A stretch of 64,000 nucleotides of DNA from Synechococcaceae cyanobacterium SM2_3_1. Its GTDB lineage: Bacteria; Cyanobacteriota; Cyanobacteriia; Thermostichales; Thermostichaceae. Made by a program: the position numbers and the translations under genes. Positions 1 to 10,540 of this stretch are shown piece after piece. Within the stretch, counting starts at the first letter, position 1. Each line of letters begins with the position of its first letter. Location: the NCBI GenBank assembly GCA_012030715.1, contig JAAUUJ010000001.1:1-64000 (forward strand), read 5' to 3'. The notes under the pieces were generated by a model. That model worked only from the letters and a program-made list of their open reading frames with translations, was not told the DNA's origin and ran no database searches.

Positions 1-1
1 C

Positions 2-636
2 TGTTCTGGCAACATGAAGATGATGCGTCACTGCCGCCAATGCCGGGCCGATGCCGTGGGTCTACTGGGCGAAGATCGCAGCCAGGAGTTCACCAAGGAC
101 AAGTTTATGGAGATGACTCCTGAGTACGATATCGACACTCGTCGAGAGGTGCATGAGGGAATCGCCAAGTTCAAGGCTGAACTGGAAGCTGCTAAGGCTG
201 CCAAGCAGTCAGCAAAGAAAACCAACACACCCAAGATCCTGGTGGCTGTGGCAACCAAGGGGGGCGGTATGGTTAACAAGCACTTCGGTCATGCCAAAGA
301 GTTCATGATCTATGAAGTGAATGCTGATGAAGCTATGTTCGTTGGCCACCGCAAGATCGAGCAGTACTGCCAAGGGGGGTACGGTGAAGAGGACAACATG
401 GCTGGTATCCTGCAAGCTCTTACCGATTGCAAGGCTGTATTGGTCTCCAAGATCGGCGACTGCCCCATGAAAAGCTGCGTGAAGCCGGTATTGAGGTGGT
501 TGAGGCCTTTGACGTGATCGAGACGGTGGCCATGAAGTACTACCAGACCTGGCTGACAGATCAAACCGTTGAAGTGCGGCAGCCCACTCAGACGGAACTG
601 CAGGCCAAGCTGGAGGCAGTACTGGCTCACTCCTAG
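2..636 (+). CDS. nifB: NifB, FeMo-cofactor biosynthesis protein, C-terminal part (5' end outside window, one frameshift)
   Basis: NifB is the radical-SAM enzyme that makes the NifB-co core of the nitrogenase cofactor. Only the C-terminal part is here. The reading frame is open from base 2 and contains the cysteine motif [13 protein letters not shown], followed from about [13 protein letters not shown] by the NifX/NafY-like domain typical of long NifB proteins. The frame breaks near base 467: the upstream frame gives IGDCPM and the downstream frame continues [16 protein letters not shown]. Adding one G (ATG GAA AAG) restores a normal NifB tail to the TAG at 634-636. I treat this as one gene with a one-base deletion, probably a sequencing error. 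It is first in the nif operon, 88 bases before fdxN. Confidence 0.93.
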
Positions 637-724
637 ATTCCTCGCCCTTGCGATCGTCGCGCCTGCTTGATCCAGACCGCAAAGATTCTAGAAACCCGAG
701 TATTCATCGACAGGAGACTGAATC

Positions 725-1018
725 ATGGCACAGCTGACCGGACTAACTCGTGGGGGAACCCCCTGGATCCCGCAATTTATTGAAAGTATCGATTTTACCC
801 GTTGCATTGGCTGTGGCCGCTGCCTGAAAGCTTGTGGAAGGGGGGTCCTCAATCTCAAGGCTTTGAATGAAGAGGGAGAGTTTGTCGAGGACGAGGAAGA
901 AGAAGAAATTGAACGGAAGGTGATGGTGATTGCTAATGGCGAACTCTGTATTGGCTGCGAGGCCTGCTCGCGTGTTTGCCCAAAAGATTGCCAGACGCAT
1001 AGCCCATTACTGAACTAA
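725..1018 (+). CDS. fdxN: FdxN-type 2[4Fe-4S] ferredoxin of the nif operon
   Basis: A 97-residue bacterial-type ferredoxin with two cysteine clusters: [11 protein letters not shown] at about residues 27-37 and [12 protein letters not shown] near residues 76-87. Each cluster supplies three ligands to one [4Fe-4S] centre plus one to the other. A very acidic insert (EDEEEEEIE) lies between them. The start ATG has the ribosome site CAGGAG 8 bases upstream. Its place between nifB and nifS is the standard cyanobacterial order, and FdxN is generally regarded as an electron donor for NifB. The gene is intact; no excision element interrupts it. Confidence 0.95.
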   Translation: MAQLTGLTRGGTPWIPQFIESIDFTRCIGCGRCLKACGRGVLNLKALNEEGEFVEDEEEEEIERKVMVIANGELCIGCEACSRVCPKDCQTHSPLLN

Positions 1019-1121
1019 GACCTGGTAGATCAGCGGAACGATTCTGATTCACTCTCTTGACCGCCTCCAATAGACCCTCAGCCGCTTCGATAATACGCTA
1101 CGGATTTCATCTGGAGTTGAA

Positions 1122-2324
1122 ATGAACACGATTATCTACCTGGATAACAATGCCACCACAGCAGTCGATCCAGCCGTATTGGAGGCAATGCTTCCCTACC
1201 TCACAACTCTTTATGGCAACCCCTCTTCCATGCATGCTTTTGGGGGGCAGGTGGGTAAGTCACTGAGGGCAGCCCGTGAGCAGGTTGCTGATCTGTTGGG
1301 CGCAGATCCCACTGAGATCCTATTCACCAGTTGTGGTAGTGAAGGCAATAACGCCGCTATCCGTGCTGCTCTCCAGGCCTTACCGGAAAGAAAGCACATC
1401 ATTACCACCCAAGTTGAACATGCAGCGGTGCTGAATGTCTGTAAGCAACTGGAAAAGCAGGGGTACCGCGTCACCTATCTCTCGGTTGATAAGCAGGGCA
1501 TGCTGGATCTGATGGAGCTGGAGGCTGCTCTCACCGGCGATACTGCCCTAGTTTCCACCATGGCCGCGAATAACGAGACGGGAGTTCTCTTTCCCATTGA
1601 ACAGATTGGGGCATTGGCAAAAGCGTATGGGGCCATTTTCCATGTGGATGCTGTTCAGGCTGTCGGCAAAATCCCGCTCAACATGGCCACAAGCACCATT
1701 GATATGCTTACCCTCTCTGGTCACAAGCTGCATGCCCCCAAGGGGATCGGGGCGCTGTATATCCGCCGAGGTGTTCGCTTCCGCCCCCTGTTAATTGGAG
1801 GGCACCAGGAACGTGGTCGGCGCGCAGGCACAGAGAATGTTGCAGGGATCATCGCTCTGGGTAAAGCTGCTGAAATCGCTCACTCTCACCTGCAGGATGA
1901 CTACGAACAACAGTTAAGGGATCGCCTTGAGGAAGGTCTGCTTGCTCAGATCCCCGATTGTGAAGTTAATGGTCACCCTGTCCAGCGCCTGCCCAACACC
2001 AGCAATCTTGGCTTCAAGTATATCGAAGGAGAAGCGATCCTGTTCTGGCTCAACCAGCATGGCATCTGTGCCTCTTCTGGATCCGCCTGTACTTCCGGCT
2101 CACTGGAACCCTCTCATGTCCTGCGGGCTATGGGTCTTCCCTACACGATTCTGCACGGCTCAATTCGCTTCAGCCTCTCCCGCTTTAATAGTCCAGCAGA
2201 CATTGATCAGGTCCTGACTGTGATGCCAGAAGTTGTAGCCAAGCTCCGGGCAATTTCACCGTTTAATAGCGATGCCGAAGATTGGCTTCAGGGTCGTGAA
2301 CAGGAGCTGGCTTTACACCGCTAA
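1122..2324 (+). CDS. nifS: NifS cysteine desulfurase
   Basis: A 400-residue class V aminotransferase-fold enzyme that takes sulfur from cysteine for nitrogenase Fe-S cluster assembly, working with NifU. Visible landmarks are the N-terminal YLDNNATT, the pyridoxal-phosphate lysine in TLSGHKLHAPKG, and the persulfide-forming cysteine in SSGSACTSGSLEPSH. Length and N-terminus match the family. The start ATG is preceded by CTGGAG. It lies between fdxN and nifU. Confidence 0.96.
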   Translation: MNTIIYLDNNATTAVDPAVLEAMLPYLTTLYGNPSSMHAFGGQVGKSLRAAREQVADLLGADPTEILFTSCGSEGNNAAIRAALQALPERKHIITTQVEHAAVLNVCKQLEKQGYRVTYLSVDKQGMLDLMELEAALTGDTALVSTMAANNETGVLFPIEQIGALAKAYGAIFHVDAVQAVGKIPLNMATSTIDMLTLSGHKLHAPKGIGALYIRRGVRFRPLLIGGHQERGRRAGTENVAGIIALGKAAEIAHSHLQDDYEQQLRDRLEEGLLAQIPDCEVNGHPVQRLPNTSNLGFKYIEGEAILFWLNQHGICASSGSACTSGSLEPSHVLRAMGLPYTILHGSIRFSLSRFNSPADIDQVLTVMPEVVAKLRAISPFNSDAEDWLQGREQELALHR

Positions 2325-2381
2325 ATCGCCTCAATCGCAGTTCAGGATCTGCTTCAACCCATTACAGATAAGGATCGGACC

Positions 2382-3284
2382 ATGTGGGACTACAGTGAAA
2401 AGGTTTTGGAACTCTTCTACAATCCCAAAAACCAGGGGGTGATCGAGGATCAGCAGGAAGCAGGGATCCAGGTCGTGACCGGAGATGTGGGCAGTATTAC
2501 CTGTGGAGATGCCCTGCGATTGCACCTCAAGATCGACGTCGCAGCCGATCGGATTCTGGATGCCAGTTTTCAAACCTTCGGATGTACCAGTGCGATTGCC
2601 TCCTCCTCTGCCTTGACCGAATTGCTCAAAGGGTTGACCCTGGATGAGGCTTTAAAAATCTCCAACCGTGAAATCGCAGCTTATCTAGGGGGGTTGCCGG
2701 AAGCCAAGATGCACTGTTCCGTCATGGGGCAGGAGGCTTTGGAAGCCGCAATTTACAAATACCGTGGCCTTGCTCTAGAAATTCACGACGAGGATGAAAG
2801 CGCTCTGCTCTGCACCTGTTTCAGTATCAGTGAAAGCAAGATCCGCCGCACCATCCGTGAAAATGGCCTCACCGAAGCTGAGCAGGTCACGAATTACATC
2901 AAAGCAGGTGGCGGCTGTGGTTCCTGTCTAGCCCAGATTGATGATCTGATTGCTGAAGTCAGAGCTGAAATGCAGCAAGAGCAGCCCAATTCAGCTAGAG
3001 ATTCTGCCGATGCAATCCAGACCTCAGTGCAAAAGATCTCAGGGGCTCTGACCAATCTGCAAAAGATCACCTTGATTCAGCAGGTCATTGAAGAAGAGAT
3101 CCGGCCCGTGCTCATGGCCGATGGCGGGGATGTTGAGCTCTACGACGTGGAGGGAGATCAGGTCAAAGTCCAGCTAAAAGGAGCCTGTGGATCCTGTTCC
3201 TCCAGTACCGACACCCTCAAGGTTGCAATTGAAGCACGCCTGCAAGATCGTGTTCTGCCCAGTCTAGTTGTTGAAGCTGTTTAG
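2382..3284 (+). CDS. nifU: NifU Fe-S cluster scaffold protein
   Basis: A 300-residue three-domain NifU. The N-terminal IscU-like scaffold shows ITCGD, FGCTSAIASS and AKMHCSV with its three cysteines. The middle BFD-like [2Fe-2S] domain shows CTCFSISESKI and GGGCGSC. The C-terminal Nfu domain ends with KGACGSCSSS. It receives sulfur from NifS and delivers Fe-S clusters to NifH and NifDK. It starts 57 bases after nifS. The 165-base gap to nifH may carry an additional promoter or processing site, but I see no clear motif. Confidence 0.96.
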   Translation: MWDYSEKVLELFYNPKNQGVIEDQQEAGIQVVTGDVGSITCGDALRLHLKIDVAADRILDASFQTFGCTSAIASSSALTELLKGLTLDEALKISNREIAAYLGGLPEAKMHCSVMGQEALEAAIYKYRGLALEIHDEDESALLCTCFSISESKIRRTIRENGLTEAEQVTNYIKAGGGCGSCLAQIDDLIAEVRAEMQQEQPNSARDSADAIQTSVQKISGALTNLQKITLIQQVIEEEIRPVLMADGGDVELYDVEGDQVKVQLKGACGSCSSSTDTLKVAIEARLQDRVLPSLVVEAV

Positions 3285-3416
3285 AAAGTGTTCATTTTCC
3301 AATGATGAAAATTACAGTTCGCCAACCCTTTTCTGTCGAGAGGGCCCCACCAACTCTCTTGGACCTGAGGATCTGAAAACCACTCTCTGTATCAGTTCTT
3401 CCCCCGACCCATTTGA

Positions 3417-4328
<912 letters not shown>

Positions 4329-4512
4329 CGCCCAGCTCAACAAATTGGCTGTTCTAGGACGACTGATGAACTGCTGCACTAGGCGAGATCCCCCCCACTC
4401 GTCCTTCCTGATCGCTTTGCAGTCCTTCCAACCAGGTTGTGGTCATCCCGTTCTCAAGAACAGCCTCCTTCCCTCCTGCATCCCTCTACCTACCCCATTC
4501 GAGAGGATCATT

Positions 4513-5952
4513 ATGACAACTGTTGAAGACAAGAAAAAGCTGATTGACCAGGTCCTGGAGGTTTATCCAGACAAGGCAAAGAAAAACCGGACCAAGCATC
4601 TAAATGTCTATGAAGAAGGCATGGCGGATTGTGGTGTAAAGTCCAACATCAAGTCGGTTCCTGGATCCATGACCACCCGAGGCTGTGCCTACGCCGGATC
4701 CAAAGGGGTGGTGTGGGGACCAGTGAAAGACATGATCCACATCAGTCATGGTCCTGTGGGTTGTGGCTACTACTCCTGGTCTGGTCGCCGCAATTACTAC
4801 ATTGGCACTACAGGTGTGGACACCTTCGGCACCATGCAATTCACCTCTGACTTCCAGGAACGTGACATTGTTTTTGGTGGTGATAAGAAACTGGGGAAAT
4901 TGATCCATGAGCTGGAGGAACTCTTCCCCCTCAGCAATGGGATTTCTATTCAATCTGAATGCCCCATTGGCCTGATCGGAGATGACATTGAAGCGGTTGC
5001 CAGGAAAACCAGCAAGGAAATTAATAAGACGGTTGTCCCCGTCCGCTGTGAAGGATTCCGCGGTGTCTCGCAATCTCTGGGTCACCACATTGCCAATGAT
5101 GCCATCCGAGACTGGGTATTCCCCAAAGCTAAAAAGACCGCTGAGGAGCTGGGATTTCAGTCCACTCCTTACGATGTAGCCATCATCGGTGACTACAACA
5201 TTGCGGGAGACGCCTGGTCCAGCCGCATTCTTTTGGAAGAGATCGGCTTGCGGGTGATCGCCCAGTGGTCTGGTGACGGCACATTGAAGGAGATGGAACT
5301 GACTCCCCTGGTGAAGCTGAACCTGGTCCACTGTTATCGCTCCATGAACTATATTTCTCGCCACATGGAGGAGACCTATGGGATTCCCTGGATCGAGTAC
5401 AACTTCTTTGGTCCCACCCAGATCGCCCAATCCCTGCGTAATATTGCTTCCCATTTTGATGAAACCATCCAGGCCAAAGCCGAGGCGGTGATTGCCAAGT
5501 ACCAACCCCAGGCCGATGCTGTGATCAGCAAATTCAAGCCCCGTTTAGAAGGAAAGACCGTGGCCCTGATGGTAGGAGGCCTCCGGCCCCGCCACGTTGT
5601 CCCTGCTTTTGTTGATCTGGGGATGGAGCTGGTCAGCACTGGGTATGAGTTTGGTCATAACGATGACTACAAACGCACCGCCCATTATGTAGAAAACGGG
5701 ACCGTGATCTATGATGACGTTTCCGGCTATGAGTTTGAACAACTCATTAAAGAGCTGAAGCCTGATCTGGTCGCCGCTGGAATTAAAGAGAAATATGTCT
5801 TCCAGAAAATGGCTCTTCCTTTCCGTCAGATGCACTCCTGGGATTATTCCGGCCCGTATCACGGTTATGACGGCTTTGCCATCTTTGCTAGAGATATGGA
5901 TCTTTCCCTCAACAGTCCTACCTGGGATCTGATCAAAGCTCCCTGGAAATAG
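4513..5952 (+). CDS. nifD: NifD nitrogenase molybdenum-iron protein alpha chain
   Basis: About 479 residues. P-cluster cysteines appear in [18 protein letters not shown] and [11 protein letters not shown]. The FeMo-cofactor ligands are the cysteine in [10 protein letters not shown] and the histidine in [14 protein letters not shown] use ATG 4513 (ribosome site GAGAGGA) instead of the longer ORF-track start at 4345, because the upstream translation is not NifD-like and the chosen start gives the family N-terminus [11 protein letters not shown]. The gene is continuous, so it lacks the nifD excision element found in many heterocyst formers. Confidence 0.97.
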   Translation: MTTVEDKKKLIDQVLEVYPDKAKKNRTKHLNVYEEGMADCGVKSNIKSVPGSMTTRGCAYAGSKGVVWGPVKDMIHISHGPVGCGYYSWSGRRNYYIGTTGVDTFGTMQFTSDFQERDIVFGGDKKLGKLIHELEELFPLSNGISIQSECPIGLIGDDIEAVARKTSKEINKTVVPVRCEGFRGVSQSLGHHIANDAIRDWVFPKAKKTAEELGFQSTPYDVAIIGDYNIAGDAWSSRILLEEIGLRVIAQWSGDGTLKEMELTPLVKLNLVHCYRSMNYISRHMEETYGIPWIEYNFFGPTQIAQSLRNIASHFDETIQAKAEAVIAKYQPQADAVISKFKPRLEGKTVALMVGGLRPRHVVPAFVDLGMELVSTGYEFGHNDDYKRTAHYVENGTVIYDDVSGYEFEQLIKELKPDLVAAGIKEKYVFQKMALPFRQMHSWDYSGPYHGYDGFAIFARDMDLSLNSPTWDLIKAPWK

Positions 5953-6102
5953 ATGCGCTTCAAGTTACTCAATGGGGATCCTGTCTTTGTAGCCCCCCAA
6001 CAGTAGAAGTAATCAATCAATCGCGATGATCGGTGATCAAGCATCAAGCGCTGTAACCTCAGGATCCCTTTGTCCTACCCCCATCCCTCAAGGAGAATTA
6101 CC

Positions 6103-7638
6103 ATGCCTCAGAATGTGGAGAATATAAAAGATCACGCAACGCTGTTCCATGAGCCGGAATATCAAACCCTATTCGCCAACAAGCGTGAGTTTGAGGGAAT
6201 GGCTGCTGCCGATGAGGTCGCCCGTGTTGCTGAGTGGACCAAAACCTGGGAATACCGTGAAAAGAACTTTGAACGTCAGGCTCTTACCGTCAACCCTGCC
6301 AAAGCGTGTCAGCCCTTAGGAGCGATTCTGGCTGCGGTAGGTTTTGAAGGTACGCTTCCCTTTGTTCACGGATCTCAGGGCTGTGTGGCTTACTTCCGCA
6401 CCCACTTGACCCGCCACTTCAAAGAACCCTTCTCTGCTGTGTCTTCCTCCATGACTGAAGATGCTGCTGTCTTCGGTGGGTTAAAAAACATGTTGGATGG
6501 CTTGGAAAACAGCTATGCCCTCTACAATCCCAAGATGATCGCAGTCTGCACCACCTGCATGGCGGAGGTGATCGGGGATGACCTGTATTCCTTCATCTCC
6601 AATGCCAAAACCGAAGGCAGGATCCCTACAGAGTTACCTGTGCCCTTTGCTCACACCCCCAGTTTTGTCGGATCTCATGTGACAGGCTATGACAACATGC
6701 TCAAGGGGATCCTGCAAAATCTGACTGCGGGGAAGAAAGTTGACAACACCAATGGCAAAGTTAATGTCATCCCAGGATTTGATACCTACATGGGCAACTT
6801 GCGGGAGATCAAGCGGATCTTCTCCTTGTTTGATGTCCCCTTGACGTTGCTCGCAGACAACTCCGACTATCTGGATTCTCCCAATGATGGCGAGTTCCGC
6901 ATGTATCAGGGAGGCACTCCCTTAGAGGCCGCTGCAGATTCCATCAACGCTGAGGCCACCTTCTCACTTCAACGCTACACCACTGTCAAAACCCGAGCCT
7001 TTATTGAAGAGACCTGGGAACAGTCAACCCCCGTCTGCCGACCTGTAGGAATTCGGGGCACGGATGCCTTCCTGATGGAACTGTCGGAACTGACGGGCAA
7101 GCCCATCCCACGCCAGCTGGAAATCGAGCGAGGACGTGCAGTTGATGCCCTCACCGACTCCCAGGCCTGGATCCACGGCAAGCGTGTAGCTCTGTATGGT
7201 GATCCAGATCTGGTCATGGGGCTGTTGAGCTTCCTGTTAGAAGTGGGAGCCGAGCCAGTGCATATCGTGGTGACCAACAGTAACTCCGAGTTTGAAGCCG
7301 AAGCTAAAGAGTTACTGGAATCCAGTCCCTACGGTCGTGAAGCCACAGTTTGGGGTGGCAAAGATCTATGGCACATGCGCTCCTTGCTGTTTACCGAGCC
7401 CGTAGATCTGTTGATCGGCAACTCTTATGGGAAATACCTCTGGCGAGACACCCATACCCCGCTGGTGCGGATTGGCTATCCTATTTTTGATCGCCACCAT
7501 CTACACCGTTACTCCATTTATGGTTATGAAGGCACGATCAACCTGCTCAACTGGATTGTCAATACGCTTCTGGATGAGTTGGACCGCAATACGATCGTTC
7601 CATCGAAGACGGATATCTCCTACGATTTGATTCGCTAG
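6103..7638 (+). CDS. nifK: NifK nitrogenase molybdenum-iron protein beta chain
   Basis: A 511-residue beta subunit of dinitrogenase that shares the P-cluster with NifD. Cysteine motifs include [22 protein letters not shown] and [12 protein letters not shown]. The start ATG 6103 follows a strong ribosome site AAGGAG; the ORF track runs 33 bases further upstream. It lies 150 bases after nifD. Unusually, the next gene is nifV. The nifE gene that generally follows nifK in cyanobacteria is not in this window. Confidence 0.97.
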   Translation: MPQNVENIKDHATLFHEPEYQTLFANKREFEGMAAADEVARVAEWTKTWEYREKNFERQALTVNPAKACQPLGAILAAVGFEGTLPFVHGSQGCVAYFRTHLTRHFKEPFSAVSSSMTEDAAVFGGLKNMLDGLENSYALYNPKMIAVCTTCMAEVIGDDLYSFISNAKTEGRIPTELPVPFAHTPSFVGSHVTGYDNMLKGILQNLTAGKKVDNTNGKVNVIPGFDTYMGNLREIKRIFSLFDVPLTLLADNSDYLDSPNDGEFRMYQGGTPLEAAADSINAEATFSLQRYTTVKTRAFIEETWEQSTPVCRPVGIRGTDAFLMELSELTGKPIPRQLEIERGRAVDALTDSQAWIHGKRVALYGDPDLVMGLLSFLLEVGAEPVHIVVTNSNSEFEAEAKELLESSPYGREATVWGGKDLWHMRSLLFTEPVDLLIGNSYGKYLWRDTHTPLVRIGYPIFDRHHLHRYSIYGYEGTINLLNWIVNTLLDELDRNTIVPSKTDISYDLIR

Positions 7639-7719
7639 GAATGAATTTCTTCAGGCGATTGATCCACTTCCATGATTGGTCGCCTCCATCAACTCCTTTT
7701 GCAGAGTGAGGAGCTACTC

Positions 7720-8850
7720 ATGTCCATGATCCGGATTAACGACACCACGCTCAGGGATGGTGAGCAGGCTGCAGGTGTGGCTTTTCAACTACAGGAAAAG
7801 GTCGCCATCGCAACTCTACTGGATGAAATGGGTGTACCAGAAATTGAAGTCGGTATCCCAGCTATGGGAGACGTGGAGATCGAAGCGATTCAGGCGATCC
7901 GCAGTCGGGGACTCAAGGCCGATCTACTGGGATGGAATCGTGCTGTGCGCAGGGATCTGGAAGCCTCTTTACAGGCTGGACTGCAGCGGGTCCATATCTC
8001 TGTGCCCGTGTCTGCGATTCAGATCAGCACCAAGTTTAAAGGGGACAGGCTGCGAATGATGCAGCAATTGCAGGAAAGCATTGGGTTTGCTATCGATCAA
8101 GGGTTGTGGGTCTCTGTCGGAGGGGAGGACGCTTCTCGTGCAGATCCAGGCTTTCTTGAGGAAGTTGCTCTCCTGGCCCAAGACCTGGGGGCCTCTCGGT
8201 TTCGCTTTTGCGACACGGTTGGAGTTTTAGATCCTTTCAGGACATTTGAACAGGTCAGCCGTTTGGTGCAGGCACTTAAGATTCCCGTAGAGATGCACAC
8301 CCATGATGATTTGGGGATGGCTACTGCAAATGCAATGGCTGGATTGCGTGCTGGCGCAACCTCTGTCAACACTACGGTTAATGGGTTAGGGGAACGAGCC
8401 GGGAATGCTCCCCTTGAGGAAATCATCATGGCCTTAAAACAAATTGAAGGCATTGATCTGGGAATACATACTCACTGTTTACGGGAACTCTCCCTCAAAG
8501 TCATCGAGGCTTCAGGGAGTCCTCTCCCCCCCTGGAAGGCAGTAGTGGGTGACAACAGCTTTGCCCATGAGTCAGGCATCCATACAGCTGGGGTGCTGCA
8601 AGACCCAAGGACTTACGAAGCCTTTGCTCCAGAAGAAGTGGGAGGCAGACGCCAATTCGTTATCGGCAAGCATTCCGGTCGTCATCTGTTAAAGGCAGTG
8701 TTGCAAGACAAGTCACCTCAACTGAATTCAGAAGAGCACATGGCGATCCTTCAGGAAGTGCGCCGAGTGGCAATGCAACAGAAACGAGGGATCACTGTAG
8801 AGGAACTGACCCAGTTAATCAATAAAGAGGAGTTAAGTTATGCGAGTTGA
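7720..8850 (+). CDS. nifV: NifV homocitrate synthase
   Basis: A 376-residue enzyme of the alpha-isopropylmalate/homocitrate synthase family that makes homocitrate, the organic ligand of FeMo-co, from acetyl-CoA and 2-oxoglutarate. Seen motifs are NDTTLRDGEQAAGVAF (metal site and catalytic arginine), MHTHDDLGMATAN (HxH metal ligands) and GDNSFAHESGIHTAG. ATG 7720 is chosen because GAGGAG sits 5 bases upstream. The length is family-typical and lacks the LeuA regulatory domain, supporting NifV over leucine biosynthesis. Its last codons overlap a small ORF that leads into nifZ. Confidence 0.94.
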   Translation: MSMIRINDTTLRDGEQAAGVAFQLQEKVAIATLLDEMGVPEIEVGIPAMGDVEIEAIQAIRSRGLKADLLGWNRAVRRDLEASLQAGLQRVHISVPVSAIQISTKFKGDRLRMMQQLQESIGFAIDQGLWVSVGGEDASRADPGFLEEVALLAQDLGASRFRFCDTVGVLDPFRTFEQVSRLVQALKIPVEMHTHDDLGMATANAMAGLRAGATSVNTTVNGLGERAGNAPLEEIIMALKQIEGIDLGIHTHCLRELSLKVIEASGSPLPPWKAVVGDNSFAHESGIHTAGVLQDPRTYEAFAPEEVGGRRQFVIGKHSGRHLLKAVLQDKSPQLNSEEHMAILQEVRRVAMQQKRGITVEELTQLINKEELSYAS

Positions 8851-8989
8851 AATAAAATCTTTACATCATCAAAGCCACAGAATCCTACACTCTATACGAC
8901 AAGAATCACTGATGCAGATGAGAGGTTTAACTACCAGAGAAATTGTAAAACTACTACAACAAGAGGCCCTTGATTATGGCACCAGATGA
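8840..8989 (+). CDS. Small 49-residue ORF overlapping nifV and nifZ, function unknown
   Basis: Not in the ORF track because of its size. It starts with ATG 8840 inside the nifV 3' end (11-base overlap), has a strong GAGGAG eight bases upstream, and ends at TGA 8987-8989 inside nifZ (14-base overlap). The product is basic and probably helical, with a central GLTTREIVKLLQQEA segment and no cysteines or membrane span. The overlaps and ribosome site suggest translational coupling in a nifV-orf-nifZ-nifT unit. I do not recognise the family, and it could instead be only a coupling leader for nifZ. Confidence 0.6.
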   Translation: MRVEIKSLHHQSHRILHSIRQESLMQMRGLTTREIVKLLQQEALDYGTR

Positions 8990-9239
8990 ACTGGAATTAG
9001 ATCTCCCTCCTGCATTTGAGATCGGTGAGAAAGTTCGGGTCCGTAAACTGATTCGTAATGATGGCACCTTTCCCGGAAAGGAAATTGGTGAAACTCTTGC
9101 CAAAAAAGGAGAAGTTGGATACATCGTCTCCATAGGAACATTTCTACAAACATCCTATATCTATGCTGTCCATTTCCTGGGAACAGGATATGTAGTAGGA
9201 TGCCGCAAGAAAGAACTGGAATTAGCTGGAGCGAACTGA
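8976..9239 (+). CDS. nifZ: NifZ family protein
   Basis: An 87-residue NifZ with the family core FEIGEKVRVRKLIRNDGTFPGKE, GEVGYIVSIGTFLQ and VGCRKKELEL. In other diazotrophs NifZ helps the second P-cluster form in NifDK. ATG 8976 fits best; the ORF track uses a TTG two codons earlier. It overlaps the small ORF upstream and its TGA overlaps the nifT start by one base, indicating coupled translation. Confidence 0.9.
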   Translation: MAPDELELDLPPAFEIGEKVRVRKLIRNDGTFPGKEIGETLAKKGEVGYIVSIGTFLQTSYIYAVHFLGTGYVVGCRKKELELAGAN

Positions 9240-9445
9240 TGAAAGTTATGTTGCGACGTGCTGCAAATGGCCACCTCTTGGCCTATGTAGCAAAAAAAGA
9301 TCTCGAAGAAGAGGTAGTGGCTGAGCAAGTAGAGGATCAAAACACAATCTTCACATTAGCTAATGGCTGGAAGTTAGCTGTTTTTGATCTTACTCACCCT
9401 TTGCAATTACCTCAAACCGTTGAAGCTAAACGATTAAGCGACTGA
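9239..9445 (+). CDS. nifT: NifT/FixU family protein
   Basis: A 68-residue protein beginning MKVMLRRAANGHLLAYVAKK and containing EDQNTIFTLANGWKL, which match the NifT/FixU family. Its role is poorly defined; it is a conserved accessory gene in nif operons. The start overlaps the nifZ stop (TGATG). It is the last recognisable nif gene on this side. A transposase relic follows directly. Confidence 0.88.
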   Translation: MKVMLRRAANGHLLAYVAKKDLEEEVVAEQVEDQNTIFTLANGWKLAVFDLTHPLQLPQTVEAKRLSD

Positions 9446-9508
9446 ATCAATGGGGTAGAGGATACCTGCATTGCCTGTGTGGATGGCTTGAGTGGCTTTC
9501 CTGAAGCC
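9446..9508 (+). pseudogene. Relic of an IS256-family (Mutator) transposase
   Basis: Immediately after the nifT stop the plus strand encodes NGVEDTCIACVDGLSGFPEA. This matches the strongly conserved catalytic-core stretch of IS256 transposases (consensus like GV-D-IACVDGL-GFPEAI). The similarity stops after FPEA and there is no flanking transposase sequence, so only about 20 codons remain. No terminal inverted repeats are visible. It marks an old insertion or deletion at the nif cluster boundary. Identification is from memory of the family motif. Confidence 0.7.
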
Positions 9509-9576
9509 GACAGTCTATCTAATGACGCCGATGCAACGATGTCTGATCCACCTGTTTTTAGGGATGATGTCAGTAT

Positions 9577-10398
9577 TTATTGATCAGAAGCATCCTCAGT
9601 ATCAGGTTCTTTTTCCCATATACTTCCCTGCGGGGGAAGAGATCTAACCTGATAACTCTCTTCCGGTAGTTTAAGGGACTGTGGGATTAACAAGCTGCTA
9701 GTTTTGTAGTCCAGCAGAATAGAGTTAGTAAAGCTAATGGCCAGATAAAAGATCTCAGGCTTGGGGGATTTTGTGATTTTATCTTTCCATTCTAGAGCCT
9801 CTTCTAATTTACTCTCCAATTCATTTCTGATTATTTCTGCTTTTTCAATATCAACACTATGATCAGCTGAGTCTGTATTTAATCGGCGAATTAAAGAGTC
9901 TTTCTGTTTGATTTCTGCCTCTAATATAGAGATTGTAGCTTTTAATGCATCTAGACTTGTTACAGTTGTGATGCGTTCATTAAACGAGATCTTTTCATGG
10001 AGTAAAGCAGCTTTTTCTTCATTCAGTGCAGCGACCTTCTCATTAAGCAAAGCTGCTTTTTGATTTAACGATAGTATTGCCTGCTCGTTCTCAGATAGCT
10101 TGTGTTTAAGTTCCAGATCTTTTGTTTTAAGTTGTTCGTCTTTTGCTCTGATCTGTTCGTCTTTTAATTTAATCTGTTCATCTTTTGTTTTGATCTGATC
10201 ATCCTTCTCAGAAATCTTTTGAGTGAACAACCTATTCACATCACCGAGCTGCCTGGATATAGATTTGCTTCCCAGAGACGATGAGATAAGTAGGATCAAA
10301 CCAAATACTGCCAGAGTACCCCAATCAAAAATTGAAAGATTAGAGTGTTCCATAAGCCACGGCAGCGCATAGACTTGGATCCAATCCTGAGCAGACAT
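9577..10398 (-). CDS. Membrane-anchored coiled-coil protein with tandem heptads, function unknown
   Basis: A 273-residue protein with one predicted transmembrane helix (about residues 27-42, WGTLAVFGLILLISS). A long highly charged coiled coil follows. Residues about 65-92 carry near-identical seven-residue repeats DDQIKTK, DEQIKLK, DEQIRAK, DEQLKTK, then KAALLNEKVAALNEE-type heptads. The C-terminal 60 residues are non-coiled and more hydrophobic. It sits alone on the minus strand between nifT and the nuclease lipoprotein. No catalytic motif is seen. A structural or tethering role is possible, but function is not assigned. Confidence 0.72.
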   Translation of the reverse strand: MSAQDWIQVYALPWLMEHSNLSIFDWGTLAVFGLILLISSSLGSKSISRQLGDVNRLFTQKISEKDDQIKTKDEQIKLKDEQIRAKDEQLKTKDLELKHKLSENEQAILSLNQKAALLNEKVAALNEEKAALLHEKISFNERITTVTSLDALKATISILEAEIKQKDSLIRRLNTDSADHSVDIEKAEIIRNELESKLEEALEWKDKITKSPKPEIFYLAISFTNSILLDYKTSSLLIPQSLKLPEESYQVRSLPPQGSIWEKEPDTEDASDQ

Positions 10399-10540
10399 AA
10401 TTGCAAACTGGTCAACATCTTGCTGATCTTACTCCAAACGAGCCAGCCGTTTCCTGTATGACCTGGCAAAGGAAACAGCCCACAAGTCAAACCTGTGAGC
10501 TGCTACCGAAAAGTGATTTTAGACTGGCTGTAAATTGGCC

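Noticed and set aside
4513-5952. nifD excision element
   Set aside because: The gene reads through without interruption, and no recombinase lies nearby.
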